DNA of 64,000 bases from an uncultured Prevotella sp. (GTDB lineage: Bacteria; Bacteroidota; Bacteroidia; Bacteroidales; Bacteroidaceae), in contig CALUFM010000028.1 in assembly GCA_944319935.1 (NCBI GenBank), positions 19,116-83,115 of the forward strand, written 5' to 3'. Each line of letters begins with the position of its first letter. The stretch's first letter is position 1. The position numbers were made by a program, and so were the translations under genes. Shown piece by piece: positions 29,631-38,551 of the stretch. Below the pieces are notes generated by a model. The model had not been told where the DNA came from, ran no database searches, and saw only the letters and a program-made list of their open reading frames with translations.

Positions 29631-30512
29631 CTAATATATTGTTTTGTCATAAACAATCTCCGGGTCTGGTGCCCCTGAAATCATGTCATTATACGCACTT
29701 GACAAATCTGATTTGTCTATGTCTATTTCCGTGTTGACAGGGCGGTTATTGTCTAAAAGCGAATGTGAGAACAGCCATTCGTATGTTTTCGTCATATACA
29801 TTATTCTCGCCAATGCTCCATGCGACGCCCCTTTTAGCCAGTCATATCGTAAACGTTTGTCTTCATCGAGGGTCTGAAGCTGTTCTACAACTACTTTTGA
29901 TTGCTTTATCGGCACTGCACGGTCGGCCGTGCCATGCATAATCCACAGCGGAAGTTTGCCCAATCCGCTGACGTCTTTCAACGAGCAACCGCCGCACAGG
30001 GCCATCGCAGCCGCCACTTTGTCCGGGTAAGTGCCGGCAAAGTCAAGCGTACCGTATCCGCCAAGGCTCATTCCTATTACATATACGCGCGTAGAATCCA
30101 TGGCATAATGCTTTTTTGTCCACTCCAACACGTCGTTTATTTTTTTAGGGTTCCATGCTCCGCCTGGATTCTGAGGTACGATGACCAATGCCTCGATTTG
30201 GCGTCCTCTTACAATTGCGTCCAATGGACCGTAGCGTTTAACCCTGTTGAGATTGCGTCCGCATAAGCTTCTGCCGTGCAAGAAGATAATTACGGGTGTA
30301 CTTTCTAACGAGTAGTAATAATCTTGCGGAGTATAGACCCAAAAGTCGTATCCTCCAGGTATTGAGTCTTTTACTGGTCTGAGAAAGTCATATTGCGCCA
30401 TTGCGCTTTGTGACATAAAAAACCAAACGAAAATTAATACTGCAACGAATTTAAGCCTTTGGATACGTCCGGTACATTGTGATTTTTTGAAAATATCAAA
30501 TTTAAGCATCAT
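29631..30512 (-). CDS. Exported alpha/beta hydrolase (esterase/peptidase-like)
   Basis: The 293-residue protein has a signal peptide after a longer N-region (hydrophobic core about 20-33, ending SAMAQ near residue 40). The hydrolase fold shows HGRSLCG (79-85) for the oxyanion hole and a probable triad of Ser149 in VIGMSLGGYG, Asp197 in HGTADRAVP and His231 in GASHGAL. It resembles the prolyl oligopeptidase/phospholipase-carboxylesterase group; the substrate is unknown. Its ATG overlaps the udp stop codon by one base, so it is translated from the same message. The true start may be the second of two adjacent ATGs. Confidence 0.8.
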   Translation of the reverse strand: MMLKFDIFKKSQCTGRIQRLKFVAVLIFVWFFMSQSAMAQYDFLRPVKDSIPGGYDFWVYTPQDYYYSLESTPVIIFLHGRSLCGRNLNRVKRYGPLDAIVRGRQIEALVIVPQNPGGAWNPKKINDVLEWTKKHYAMDSTRVYVIGMSLGGYGTLDFAGTYPDKVAAAMALCGGCSLKDVSGLGKLPLWIMHGTADRAVPIKQSKVVVEQLQTLDEDKRLRYDWLKGASHGALARIMYMTKTYEWLFSHSLLDNNRPVNTEIDIDKSDLSSAYNDMISGAPDPEIVYDKTIY

Positions 30513-31393
30513 TAAATCCTTTCCAATATGATTTTTATCAGGTCGTCAATATGGCTTTTATAGCCAGTGTCGCTTTTCTTTGTAACACGGTTTGCTATTA
30601 CCATGCAGCATGTCGTAGCCTTATGCCCCATCAAGCGTGCCAATCCTGCGAGGGCGGAACTTTCCATCTCGAAATTGGTTATCTTCATGCCATTGTACTC
30701 AAAGCTCTCGATTTTTTCGTTTTGTTTAGGGTCGGCCAGTGGAACACGGAGCTGTCGTCCTTGAGGCCCGAAAAATCCTCCACACGCAATAGTGACGCCT
30801 CTAACCATGTCGTCGCCGGCAATGCGGTTTATGAGTTCCTCGTCAGCGTCGATGACGTATGGTGCTGGCGCACACATGTTCCCGCTCCATCCGAGATGGT
30901 TCAGCAGGGCGCGTTCCATCTGCAAGTCGCATACGGCGTTGCGCCCTTCGTAGAAATTCAACAGCCCGTCAAAGCCTATTGATTTTACAGAGCAGATGAA
31001 TGTGCCTTCAGGCGTGTACGGTTGTAGCCCTCCGCATGTGCCTATGCGCACTATTTCCAATTGTCGTGGCGCGTCTTTTTCAGTGCGGGTGTTGAAGTCA
31101 ATGTTTGCCAGTGCGTCCATTTCGTTCATGACGATGTCGATATTGTCGCACCCAATACCTGTTGATGTCACCGTAATACGTTTGTTTTTGTATGTGCCCG
31201 TTATGGTATGAAACTCACGGCTTTCAATGTCGCATTCTTGTGTTTCGAAGTGTGATGCTACGAGGGCTACGCGTCCGGGGTCGCCTACGAGTATCACCTT
31301 GTCTGCGAGTTGCTCAGGCTTTATGTGCAAGTGGAACACGCTGCCGTCACTGTTGATTATCAGTTCTGATTCTGCAAAATATCGTTTCTCCAT
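30512..31393 (-). CDS. Nucleoside phosphorylase (uridine phosphorylase-like)
   Basis: This cytoplasmic enzyme would split a nucleoside with phosphate into base and ribose-1-phosphate. The 293-residue NP-1 family protein shows the phosphate loop VGDPGR (36-41), RIGTCGG (116-122) and FEMES (241-245), where the Met-Glu pair holds the ribose. It resembles the uridine phosphorylase group, but the base preference cannot be read with certainty. It sits between the PD40 protein gene and the esterase gene, 78 bp after the former. Confidence 0.85.
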   Translation of the reverse strand: MEKRYFAESELIINSDGSVFHLHIKPEQLADKVILVGDPGRVALVASHFETQECDIESREFHTITGTYKNKRITVTSTGIGCDNIDIVMNEMDALANIDFNTRTEKDAPRQLEIVRIGTCGGLQPYTPEGTFICSVKSIGFDGLLNFYEGRNAVCDLQMERALLNHLGWSGNMCAPAPYVIDADEELINRIAGDDMVRGVTIACGGFFGPQGRQLRVPLADPKQNEKIESFEYNGMKITNFEMESSALAGLARLMGHKATTCCMVIANRVTKKSDTGYKSHIDDLIKIILERI

Positions 31394-31471
31394 ATCGTTC
31401 AGATTTTTTAAGTTCTAAAACACGCTGCCCTCAAGGTTGCTTTATATCCATATCATGCATTTGCTGCATGT

Positions 31472-32638
31472 TCAATTGCCTATCATGTTCTCCGTGTTTC
31501 TTATTTCTTTTTCCAACTTGTGTATGTTTTCACGAAGTGTTTCAAGCGATTTTTCGGCTTTTATGATACTGCTGCCAAGTCTGTTTTTTGCGGCGGTGTT
31601 CCCCTTTGAATAGTTTTGACGCATGGCGGTTAGCCTTTCGGCCATTTCATCTGCGTCTTTTTTCATTTCTTGCAATTTTGCAAATCTTTCCCTGTTTGTG
31701 GGAGATTTGAAGTCGGTTGCCGATGTATAGACCGTATTGTCATTGACAATGAAAGTTATCGCCTTTTTTGCAACGGCGTTGCTGCGTGCCAATAAGGCGG
31801 CCTGTCTTTTGCGAGCTGCGTCTATTTGCCCGTCGTCCGTCCATGTGTCTTGTATGCTGCGAAGCTCTGCCAGACTGTTCAGCTTGTCTTCATCTACAAG
31901 TTCTTCGTCATAAACATCACGCGACTGTGACGGCACGAATGTATAGATACATACTTTGCCGTCAGCTTGGCGTCGGTCGGTCACAAGCCAGCCCAATTCG
32001 TCAAAATCGTCAGTCAGGCAGAAATAGTCGTTCCCTGTCGAATTGTATGGCAAGCCGAGGTTCTCCGGGTGGTAAAAACGGGCAGAGTCTGTATCGTACC
32101 GTGTCACGTATATGTCATATCCGCCGAGGCCGTTTTTGCCTTTGGCAGAAAAATATAACGTGGTGCCGTCTGGCATCATGAACGGGTAATTTATGTCTTC
32201 AAACTCATCGCCAAACTCGCTAAGTTCCCTTATGCCTGTCCATTTCCCGCCTAATTTGTCGGCCATGTAGAGGCGTGAATGCCCGTTATCATCGGTTTTT
32301 GAGAAAAACGCCTTGTTCCCGAACTCGTTTACATGCACGTACGACGAAGGTTGGCCCGTTGTTTTGAAGAATGCGTCGTATGTGCTAATATGTCCAGACT
32401 CCTTATTGAGCGGAATTTTGTTGATGAAGTCGGCAAAGTCAACCACAGCACTGTCTATTACAAGCAATTGAGCCGTTGACGACAACATCCTTTCGTACAT
32501 CATTTCTGCGCGTTCTTGTTCGTCGGTCTTTTCCACTGCCGCTTTCTTTGCCGTTGTCTTTTTCTTTGTTTGTGCTTGTGCCGCAATGCATGTCGTCAGC
32601 AAAAGCAATGACATGGATATGATTTTTGTTTTCAGCAT
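31472..32638 (-). CDS. Exported PD40 beta-propeller protein with C-terminal coiled coil
   Basis: The 388-residue protein starts with a signal peptide (MLKTKIISMSLLLLTTCIAA, ending AQAQ), then a Lys-rich linker (KKKTTAKKAA). A middle region has WD40-like PD40 repeats, for example NYPFMMPDGTTLYFSAKGKN and LGGYDIYVTR, as in TolB and OmpA-linked proteins of Bacteroidetes. The end (about 335-388) is a charged coiled coil. A frame-compatible ATG at 32758 is rejected because the promoter element at 32760-32767 would start transcription just after it. Function is unknown; an envelope role is likely. It leads the unit with udp and the esterase gene. Confidence 0.8.
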   Translation of the reverse strand: MLKTKIISMSLLLLTTCIAAQAQTKKKTTAKKAAVEKTDEQERAEMMYERMLSSTAQLLVIDSAVVDFADFINKIPLNKESGHISTYDAFFKTTGQPSSYVHVNEFGNKAFFSKTDDNGHSRLYMADKLGGKWTGIRELSEFGDEFEDINYPFMMPDGTTLYFSAKGKNGLGGYDIYVTRYDTDSARFYHPENLGLPYNSTGNDYFCLTDDFDELGWLVTDRRQADGKVCIYTFVPSQSRDVYDEELVDEDKLNSLAELRSIQDTWTDDGQIDAARKRQAALLARSNAVAKKAITFIVNDNTVYTSATDFKSPTNRERFAKLQEMKKDADEMAERLTAMRQNYSKGNTAAKNRLGSSIIKAEKSLETLRENIHKLEKEIRNTENMIGN

Positions 32639-32759
32639 ACTTGTAATCTGTTGTATATTCCTGTTAGTTGGTGCTTTTTCACCGTCGGCATAAGTCGGCG
32701 GAGTGTAAGTGATGAAGCCAGTACATTCGGTTGTCGCCAATGTCCTGCCCCTTTTCATG

Positions 32760-32767
32760 CAAAGATA
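32760..32767 (-). promoter_or_regulatory. Bacteroidetes -7 element for the PD40 protein gene
   Basis: The minus strand reads TATCTTTG, fitting TAnnTTTG. It implies a leader of about 115 nt before the ATG at 32638. Confidence 0.6.
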
Positions 32768-33452
32768 GTGCTTTTTGGCAAGACCAAGTCACGGTTGTTA
32801 CGTTTTTTCATGCATCCTTTCTGCTTTTAACTAATTTTATGCACATCCCTTGTCGCTCGTTTGATGTTTTGTCGGCATTGTGCATTATGTAAGGTATGGA
32901 TGCTTCTTTGGTGACTATTTGATTTTATTACGGGCATCCAGGGCGGAGAATTTACATTTTCGTTTGCTGTTGCCGTAAATGTCGCTGTTTTATGTGTGCA
33001 ATGTCAATGCGCTTTAAGTCAATTGTTTACATTACACAACCTGTTGAGTGTGCAACTTTTTGTCCCGATTTTAGTCGCGAAATGCCGTCTTTCGCATGTC
33101 TTTCGGCGTGCTTTTCGTTCTGTTTGGGTGGCCTTTTCGCTTTTGGGATGCGGCTTTTTATACCATAAAATGTGGCAAATGTGGTGGTGTGTGGCCGCAT
33201 GTTGGCTTGTGCTTTGCCGTTTCCTGTCGGTTCGCCTCATATTCTATGATTTTTGTTTTTCTATTTTTTCAGGTTTAATGGTAAAACTTCATCTGACATT
33301 TTGATACCTTTGTCCGTCGTTTTTGTTTCATGATGTCATATACGCATGTGGCATGTGCCTGTGGCCATGGCCTTTTTCTTTGGTCGATGTGATTAGGTGA
33401 GCTTGGCGTTTTACTGGTTTTATGTCTTGTTAACTCTTTTATTTTTGTAAAA
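32768..33452. other. Long gap between divergent units
   Basis: About 685 bp. A plus-strand TACCTTTG at 33305-33312 is a possible second, upstream promoter for rplU. Plus-strand frames here (for example 102 codons ending at 33304) are rich in Cys, Trp and Phe, have no domain and look like translated intergenic DNA. No RNA gene recognised. Confidence 0.5.
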
Positions 33453-33484
33453 TTTGGCAGTTTGGATGATTTGTTATAATTTTG
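33453..33484 (+). promoter_or_regulatory. Promoter of rplU-rpmA
   Basis: TTTG (33453-33456), a 20-bp spacer and TATAATTTTG, of which 33477-33484 is TAATTTTG, match the consensus. The leader of about 75 nt contains GTCAT/ATGAC and CCGT/ACGG hairpins, which could be an autoregulatory site. Confidence 0.75.
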
Positions 33485-33567
33485 CAGCCGATTTAGTCCG
33501 CAAAGGCTCGAGCAAGTCATGGCATGACGCCGTGCGCCTTACGGAAAAACCCGTTTAAATATTAATA

Positions 33568-33885
33568 ATGTACGCAATTGTAGAAATTAACGGTCAGCAG
33601 TTCAAGGCTGAGCAGGGTAAAAAGCTGTTCGTACACCACATGAAGAATGTGGAGGAAGGCCAGGCTGTTGAGTTCGACAAGGTACTGCTTGTCGACAAGG
33701 ATGGTTCAGTACAAGTTGGCGCACCCACAGTGGATGGCGCAAAGGTAGTATGCGAGGTGGTTAATCCTCTCGTAAAAGGTGACAAGGTTATCGTCTTCAA
33801 GATGAAGCGTAGAAAGGATTACCGTAAAAAGAACGGTCATCGCGCCCAGTTCACCGAGGTGAAAATCAAAGAAGTAATCGCTTAA
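33568..33885 (+). CDS. rplU: 50S ribosomal protein L21
   Basis: L21 binds 23S rRNA in the large subunit. The 105-residue protein begins [19 protein letters not shown] and ends with the basic [20 protein letters not shown] segment typical of the family. rpmA follows after 18 bp, the standard rplU-rpmA pair. The codon use is biased, as expected for a ribosomal protein gene. Confidence 0.98.
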   Translation: MYAIVEINGQQFKAEQGKKLFVHHMKNVEEGQAVEFDKVLLVDKDGSVQVGAPTVDGAKVVCEVVNPLVKGDKVIVFKMKRRKDYRKKNGHRAQFTEVKIKEVIA

Positions 33886-33888
33886 ATT

Positions 33889-33896
33889 TAGGAGGA
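33889..33896 (+). promoter_or_regulatory. Strong Shine-Dalgarno before rpmA
   Basis: TAGGAGGA lies 7 bp before the rpmA ATG, one of the few clear ribosome-binding sites in this window. Confidence 0.7.
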
Positions 33897-33903
33897 ACAA
33901 GAA

Positions 33904-34167
33904 ATGGCACATAAAAAAGGTGTAGGTAGTTCGAAGAACGGACGTGAATCAGCTTCTCAGAGATTAGGCGTTAAGATTTGGGGCGGGCAGAAAGTCATCG
34001 CAGGCAACATCATTGTTCGTCAGCGTGGTACTAAGCATAACCCCGGTAACAACGTGGGTATTGGTAAGGACGACACTCTTTACGCATTGGTTGACGGTGT
34101 GGTTAACTTCCACAAGGGCCGCAGGAACAAGAGCGTTGTGTCTGTAATACCTGAGACTGAGGCTTAA
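33904..34167 (+). CDS. rpmA: 50S ribosomal protein L27
   Basis: L27 sits near the peptidyl-transferase centre. The 87-residue protein begins [20 protein letters not shown], the mature type with no cleavable N-terminal extension of the Firmicutes kind. It continues [20 protein letters not shown] and [20 protein letters not shown]. It is cotranscribed with rplU and ends at an intrinsic terminator about 33 bp later. Confidence 0.98.
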   Translation: MAHKKGVGSSKNGRESASQRLGVKIWGGQKVIAGNIIVRQRGTKHNPGNNVGIGKDDTLYALVDGVVNFHKGRRNKSVVSVIPETEA

Positions 34168-34200
34168 AAATTTTTATTTTACTTATTCCAAACAAACAAC

Positions 34201-34236
34201 AAAAATCCCATTTCTCTTACGAGATTTGGGATTTTT
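34201..34236 (+). terminator. Terminator after rpmA
   Basis: AAAAATCCCA (34201-34210) pairs with TGGGATTTTT (34227-34236), with an inner TCTC/GAGA stem. A- and T-rich flanks allow function on both strands. Confidence 0.85.
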
Positions 34237-34271
34237 GCCGTTAATTATTATGTCGGCTTGAAGAATATTTG

Positions 34272-34279
34272 TAATTTTG
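34272..34279 (+). promoter_or_regulatory. Bacteroidetes -7 element for serS
   Basis: TAATTTTG fits TAnnTTTG, giving a leader of about 110 nt. AAGGAG at 34386-34391 is a good ribosome-binding site 6 bp before the ATG. Confidence 0.6.
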
Positions 34280-34397
34280 CAAGCAGTAAAAACTATAAAC
34301 GGTATGTGGTAGAATGGCAATATGGCCTTAGGTGGAAGATTTTTTTTATCACCGTGGCTTAAAGTCTCATGCCTTATGCCGATAAAAGGAGAAATTT

Positions 34398-35687
34398 ATG
34401 CTTACACTTAAACTTATCAGTGAGGAAACCGAGCGCGTAATCAAGGGGTTGGAGAAAAAACACTTTGATGGCGCAAAAGAAGCAATAGACAATGTGCTGG
34501 CTCTTGACAAGGCAAGGCGTCATACCCAGCAGATGCTTGATAAAAGCTTGCAGGAAGGCAAGAAAATGGCGGCTGAGATAGGGCGGCTGATGAAGGAGAA
34601 GAATATCGCAGAGGCCAACGCGATAAAAGAAAATGTGGCAAAGCTGAAAGAGACTTCGAAGGAGCTTGAGCATAAACTTGCTGAGACACAGGAAAAGCTT
34701 ACAGAATTGTTATGCACGATACCTAACATACCTAATGACGATGTGCCGGAAGGCAAGGATGCTTCTGACAATGTTGTTGTAAAAGAAGGCGGTGTGATAC
34801 CTACTCTTCCTGACGACGCGCTTTGCCATTGGGACTTGTGTAAGAAGTTCAATCTTATCAATTTTGACCTTGGAGTAAAGATAACAGGAGCAGGCTTTCC
34901 AATATACATTGGTAAGATGGCACGTTTGCAAAGGGCTCTTGAAGCATTTTTCCTTGACGAAGCACGCAAGAGTGGTTATCTTGAGATACAACCGCCGTAC
35001 GTGGTGAATGAGGCTTCAGGATACGGCACGGGACAGCTTCCTGACAAAGAGGGGCAGATGTATCATTGCAATCTTGACAACCTTTACCTTATACCTACGG
35101 CTGAAGTGCCTGTGACAAACATATTCCGCGATGTGATTCTCGATGAGAAGGATTTGCCAATAAAGTATTGTGCTTATTCGGCTTGTTTCCGTCGTGAAGC
35201 GGGTTCTTACGGTAAGGATGTGCGCGGATTGAACCGTTTGCATCAGTTTGACAAGGTTGAATTGGTGCGGATAGACAAACCTGAACATTCATATAGGTCG
35301 CTTGACGAAATGTTAGCGCATGTGGAAGGTTTGTGCCAGAAGCTTGAATTGCCGTACCATATATTGCGCCTTTGCGGAGGCGATATGAGTTTCACTTCGG
35401 CCATTTGCTATGATTTTGAGGTATATAGCGCGGCTCAGAAGAAATGGCTGGAAGTGTCATCTGTCAGCAACTTTGAAAGTTATCAGGCAAACAGGCTTAA
35501 ATGCCGTTATCGTAATCCAGAGACAAAGAAGCCGGAATTGTGCCATACGCTTAACGGTTCTGCATTGGCTTTGCCGCGCATTGTTGCTGCCATAATGGAG
35601 AACAATCAAACCCCCGACGGCATCATTGTGCCCAAAGTGCTTGTGCCGTATTGCGGTTTTGAGATACTGGATGATAAGAACTTTTGA
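34398..35687 (+). CDS. serS: Serine-tRNA ligase
   Basis: SerRS charges tRNA-Ser (and tRNA-Sec) with serine. The 429-residue protein has the N-terminal antiparallel coiled-coil arm (about 28-105, rich in Lys and Glu) that reads the long variable arm of tRNA-Ser. The class II core includes TAEVPVTN, motif 2 FRREAGSYGKDVRGLNRLHQ (272-291) and motif 3 NGSALALPRIVAAIMEN (near 394-410). It follows the rpmA terminator and has its own promoter element and ribosome-binding site. Confidence 0.97.
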   Translation: MLTLKLISEETERVIKGLEKKHFDGAKEAIDNVLALDKARRHTQQMLDKSLQEGKKMAAEIGRLMKEKNIAEANAIKENVAKLKETSKELEHKLAETQEKLTELLCTIPNIPNDDVPEGKDASDNVVVKEGGVIPTLPDDALCHWDLCKKFNLINFDLGVKITGAGFPIYIGKMARLQRALEAFFLDEARKSGYLEIQPPYVVNEASGYGTGQLPDKEGQMYHCNLDNLYLIPTAEVPVTNIFRDVILDEKDLPIKYCAYSACFRREAGSYGKDVRGLNRLHQFDKVELVRIDKPEHSYRSLDEMLAHVEGLCQKLELPYHILRLCGGDMSFTSAICYDFEVYSAAQKKWLEVSSVSNFESYQANRLKCRYRNPETKKPELCHTLNGSALALPRIVAAIMENNQTPDGIIVPKVLVPYCGFEILDDKNF

Positions 35688-35805
35688 TTATATACAATGA
35701 ACAGAGCGGGTAGATAAAGGCGATTTATTCCATCCTTTGAACTTATAAAATGAATATACGCCTTTGTTTACTTGCTCGTTTGTAACTTGTTAACTTGAAA
35801 TAATT

Positions 35806-38172
35806 ATGAACAAGATTATCCGTAAAGAGCAATTCTCTGAAAAGGTTTTCCTGTTTGAAGTAGAGGCTCCGTTGATAGCAAAAAGCCGCAAAGCAGGAAA
35901 TTTTGTGATTGTAAGAATCGGCGACAAGGGTGAGCGTATGCCGTTGACCATTGCCGATGCTGATGTGGAGAAAGGGACTATAACAATAGTTGTGCAGGAA
36001 GTCGGGCTGTCGTCAACCAAATTGTGCCGTCTTAATGTCGGCGATTATATTACTGACGTTGTCGGGCCCCTTGGCAATCCGACAAAGATAGAGAAGTATG
36101 GAACGGTGATTTGTGCCGGTGGTGGAGTCGGCGTAGCACCAATGTTGCCTATTGTAAAAGCGTTGAAGGCTGCTGGAAACCGCGTTTTGTCAGTGATAGC
36201 CGGGCGTAACAAGGACTTGGTGATTTTGGAAGATGAAGTCAGGGCAAACAGTGACGAATTGATAATAATGACGGATGACGGCTCTTACGGTGAAAAAGGC
36301 GTGGTGACTGTCGGCGTAGAAAAACTTATAAATCAGGAACATATTGACAAAGTTTTTGCTATCGGTCCTCCGATAATGATGAAGTTCTGCTGTTTGCTTA
36401 CGCAGAAATACAATATTCCGACAGATGTTTCCCTTAACACGATAATGGTGGATGGTACAGGCATGTGTGGCGCATGCCGTCTTACAATTGGCGGTAAAAC
36501 CAAGTTTGTTTGTATCGACGGACCGGAGTTTGACGGCGCGTTGGTTGATTGGGACGAGATGTTCAAGCGCATGGGCACTTTTAAACGTGCCGAGCAGGAA
36601 GAAATGGAACATTTTGAAGAACATCTTGAAAGCGTAAAGGACAATGCCAGTGATGCTGGTGTGCGTAAGATGGATTCCGCTCAGGCTATGACTGATACTC
36701 CAACAGACGAGCCTTTGGATGTCCTTACAGACAGGAACGCAGATTGGCGTAAGGCTTTGAGGGCGTCAATGAAACCCAAGGAACGTACTGCCATCCAGCG
36801 TGTCGTTATGCCTGAACTTGAACCGGCATACCGTATAACGACACGTTATGAGGAAGTGAACAAAGGTTTGACCAAAGAAATGGCACTTGTTGAGGCAAAA
36901 AGATGTCTTGATTGTGCCAAGCCAACGTGTGTGGAAGGTTGTCCGGTGAATATCGACATTCCGTCTTTTATAAAGAATATAGAGCGCGGGCAGTTCCTTG
37001 CCGCTGCCAAAGTGTTGAAGAAGACATCAGCCTTGCCTGCTGTTTGTGGGCGTGTTTGTCCACAAGAGAAACAATGTGAAAGCCGTTGCATTCATCTGAA
37101 AATGAACGAACCGGCTGTGGCAATCGGTTATCTTGAACGCTTTGCTGCTGATTATGAGCGTGAAAGCGGTAATATGTCGGTGCCTGAATTGGCTTCTTCA
37201 AATGGCATGAAAGTGGCTGTTGTAGGGTCTGGTCCTGCAGGGTTGAGCTTTGCTGGAGACATGGTAAAGCGTGGATACGATGTCTATGTATTTGAAGCTC
37301 TGCACGAGATTGGGGGTGTTTTGAAATACGGAATACCTGAGTTCCGTTTGCCGAACAGGATTGTTGATGTTGAGATTGACAACTTGAGGAAAATGGGCGT
37401 ACACTTCCAGACGGACTGTATCGTAGGCAAGACTATCAGCATTGAGCAGTTGGAGCAGAGCGGCTTCAAGGGTATATTCGTTGGTTCAGGCGCAGGTTTG
37501 CCTAATTTCATGAATATTCCAGGCGAGAATTTGATTAACGTGATGTCATCGAACGAGTATCTCACACGTGTAAACCTTATGGATGCAGCCAATCCGAAGA
37601 CTGACACTCCGTTGAATATTGGAAAGAAAGTGTTGGTGGTTGGTGGCGGAAATACGGCAATGGATTCTTGTCGTACAGCCAAGCGTCTCGGCGCAGATGT
37701 CACAATAGTATACAGGCGTTCGGAGGCGGAGATGCCCGCACGTGCGGAAGAAGTGAAGCATGCCAAGGAAGAAGGCATCAACTTTATGTGTCTTCACAAT
37801 CCGATTGAATACATCGCGGACGAAACAGGGGCGGTAAAACGGGCAGTGTTGCAGGTTATGACGCTGGGTGAACCTGACGCTTCCGGTCGTCGTTCACCAG
37901 TTCCTGTTGAAGGAAAGACTGTTACGGTTGATACCGACCAGGTGATAGTAGCAATAGGTGTGTCACCTAACCCTCTTGTCCCTAAGTCAATAAAAGACTT
38001 GGTTCTTGGTCGTAAAAACACTATTGTGGTGAACGAAGAGATGCAAAGTTCACGCCCGGAGATTTTTGCTGGTGGCGATATTGTGCGTGGTGGAGCGACC
38101 GTAATACTTGCAATGGGTGACGGGCGACACGCGGCTGCGAGCATGGACAAGCAATTGAAAGGTAACATGTAA
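35806..38172 (+). CDS. Fused NfnAB-type protein: ferredoxin-NADP reductase subunit plus GltD-like subunit
   Basis: The 788-residue protein joins two flavoproteins. Residues 1-280 match NfnA / dihydroorotate dehydrogenase electron-transfer subunits: an FAD domain, NAD loop CAGGGVGVAPML (103-114) and a [2Fe-2S] site with Asp216, Cys221, Cys224 and Cys236. Residues about 315-788 match NfnB / glutamate synthase small subunit: two [4Fe-4S] sites (Cys367, 370, 375, 379 and Cys414, 418, 424, 428), an FAD loop VVGSGPAGLSFAG (472-484) and a NADPH loop VVGGGNTAMDS. In clostridia and Thermotoga, NfnAB is an electron-bifurcating NADH-dependent ferredoxin:NADP oxidoreductase; activity of this fusion is inferred. 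No gltB large subunit is near. DUF486 and ttcA follow within 7 bp each. Confidence 0.88.
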   Translation: MNKIIRKEQFSEKVFLFEVEAPLIAKSRKAGNFVIVRIGDKGERMPLTIADADVEKGTITIVVQEVGLSSTKLCRLNVGDYITDVVGPLGNPTKIEKYGTVICAGGGVGVAPMLPIVKALKAAGNRVLSVIAGRNKDLVILEDEVRANSDELIIMTDDGSYGEKGVVTVGVEKLINQEHIDKVFAIGPPIMMKFCCLLTQKYNIPTDVSLNTIMVDGTGMCGACRLTIGGKTKFVCIDGPEFDGALVDWDEMFKRMGTFKRAEQEEMEHFEEHLESVKDNASDAGVRKMDSAQAMTDTPTDEPLDVLTDRNADWRKALRASMKPKERTAIQRVVMPELEPAYRITTRYEEVNKGLTKEMALVEAKRCLDCAKPTCVEGCPVNIDIPSFIKNIERGQFLAAAKVLKKTSALPAVCGRVCPQEKQCESRCIHLKMNEPAVAIGYLERFAADYERESGNMSVPELASSNGMKVAVVGSGPAGLSFAGDMVKRGYDVYVFEALHEIGGVLKYGIPEFRLPNRIVDVEIDNLRKMGVHFQTDCIVGKTISIEQLEQSGFKGIFVGSGAGLPNFMNIPGENLINVMSSNEYLTRVNLMDAANPKTDTPLNIGKKVLVVGGGNTAMDSCRTAKRLGADVTIVYRRSEAEMPARAEEVKHAKEEGINFMCLHNPIEYIADETGAVKRAVLQVMTLGEPDASGRRSPVPVEGKTVTVDTDQVIVAIGVSPNPLVPKSIKDLVLGRKNTIVVNEEMQSSRPEIFAGGDIVRGGATVILAMGDGRHAAASMDKQLKGNM

Positions 38173-38179
38173 AGATAAT

Positions 38180-38548
38180 ATGAACGGATTTTATACAATC
38201 ATTTTGCTCATACTTAGCAACGTCTTTATGACGCTTGCTTGGTATGGGCACTTGAAATTACAAGATTCAGGCGTATCAGCCAAATGGCCCTTGATAGGAG
38301 TTATAGCATTTTCATGGGGAATTGCTTTTTTTGAATATTGTTGTCAAGTTCCGGCTAATCGTATTGGTTTTCAGGGGAATGGCGGGCCGTTTAATCTTAT
38401 CCAGTTGAAAGTGATACAGGAGTGCATAAGCCTTGGTGTCTTCGCTGTTATAATAAACATTCTTTTTCAAGGGCAAAGCCTTCATTGGAATCACATACTT
38501 GCTTTCTTACTTATAATTTGTGCTGTTTATCTGGTTTTCATGAGATAA
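38180..38548 (+). CDS. DMT-family membrane protein (DUF486)
   Basis: The 122-residue protein is almost entirely hydrophobic, with four transmembrane helices (about 4-21, 33-50, 68-96 and 101-119). The conserved DUF486 segment AFSWGIAFFEYCCQVPANRI (36-55) then YQG-like GFQGNGG is clear. DUF486 is a small multidrug-resistance-like branch of the drug/metabolite transporter superfamily without a known substrate. It lies 7 bp after the nfnAB fusion and 3 bp before ttcA, so the three are cotranscribed. Confidence 0.85.
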   Translation: MNGFYTIILLILSNVFMTLAWYGHLKLQDSGVSAKWPLIGVIAFSWGIAFFEYCCQVPANRIGFQGNGGPFNLIQLKVIQECISLGVFAVIINILFQGQSLHWNHILAFLLIICAVYLVFMR

Positions 38549-38551
38549 GTT

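Noticed and set aside
32639..32758. N-terminal extension of the PD40 protein gene from 32758
   Set aside because: The promoter element at 32760-32767 would start transcription at or after this ATG, and the extension would bury the signal peptide.
32996..33304. 102-codon plus-strand ORF upstream of rplU
   Set aside because: It is rich in Cys, Trp, Phe and Leu with no domain, no ribosome-binding site and no neighbours in the same frame; it looks like translated intergenic DNA.
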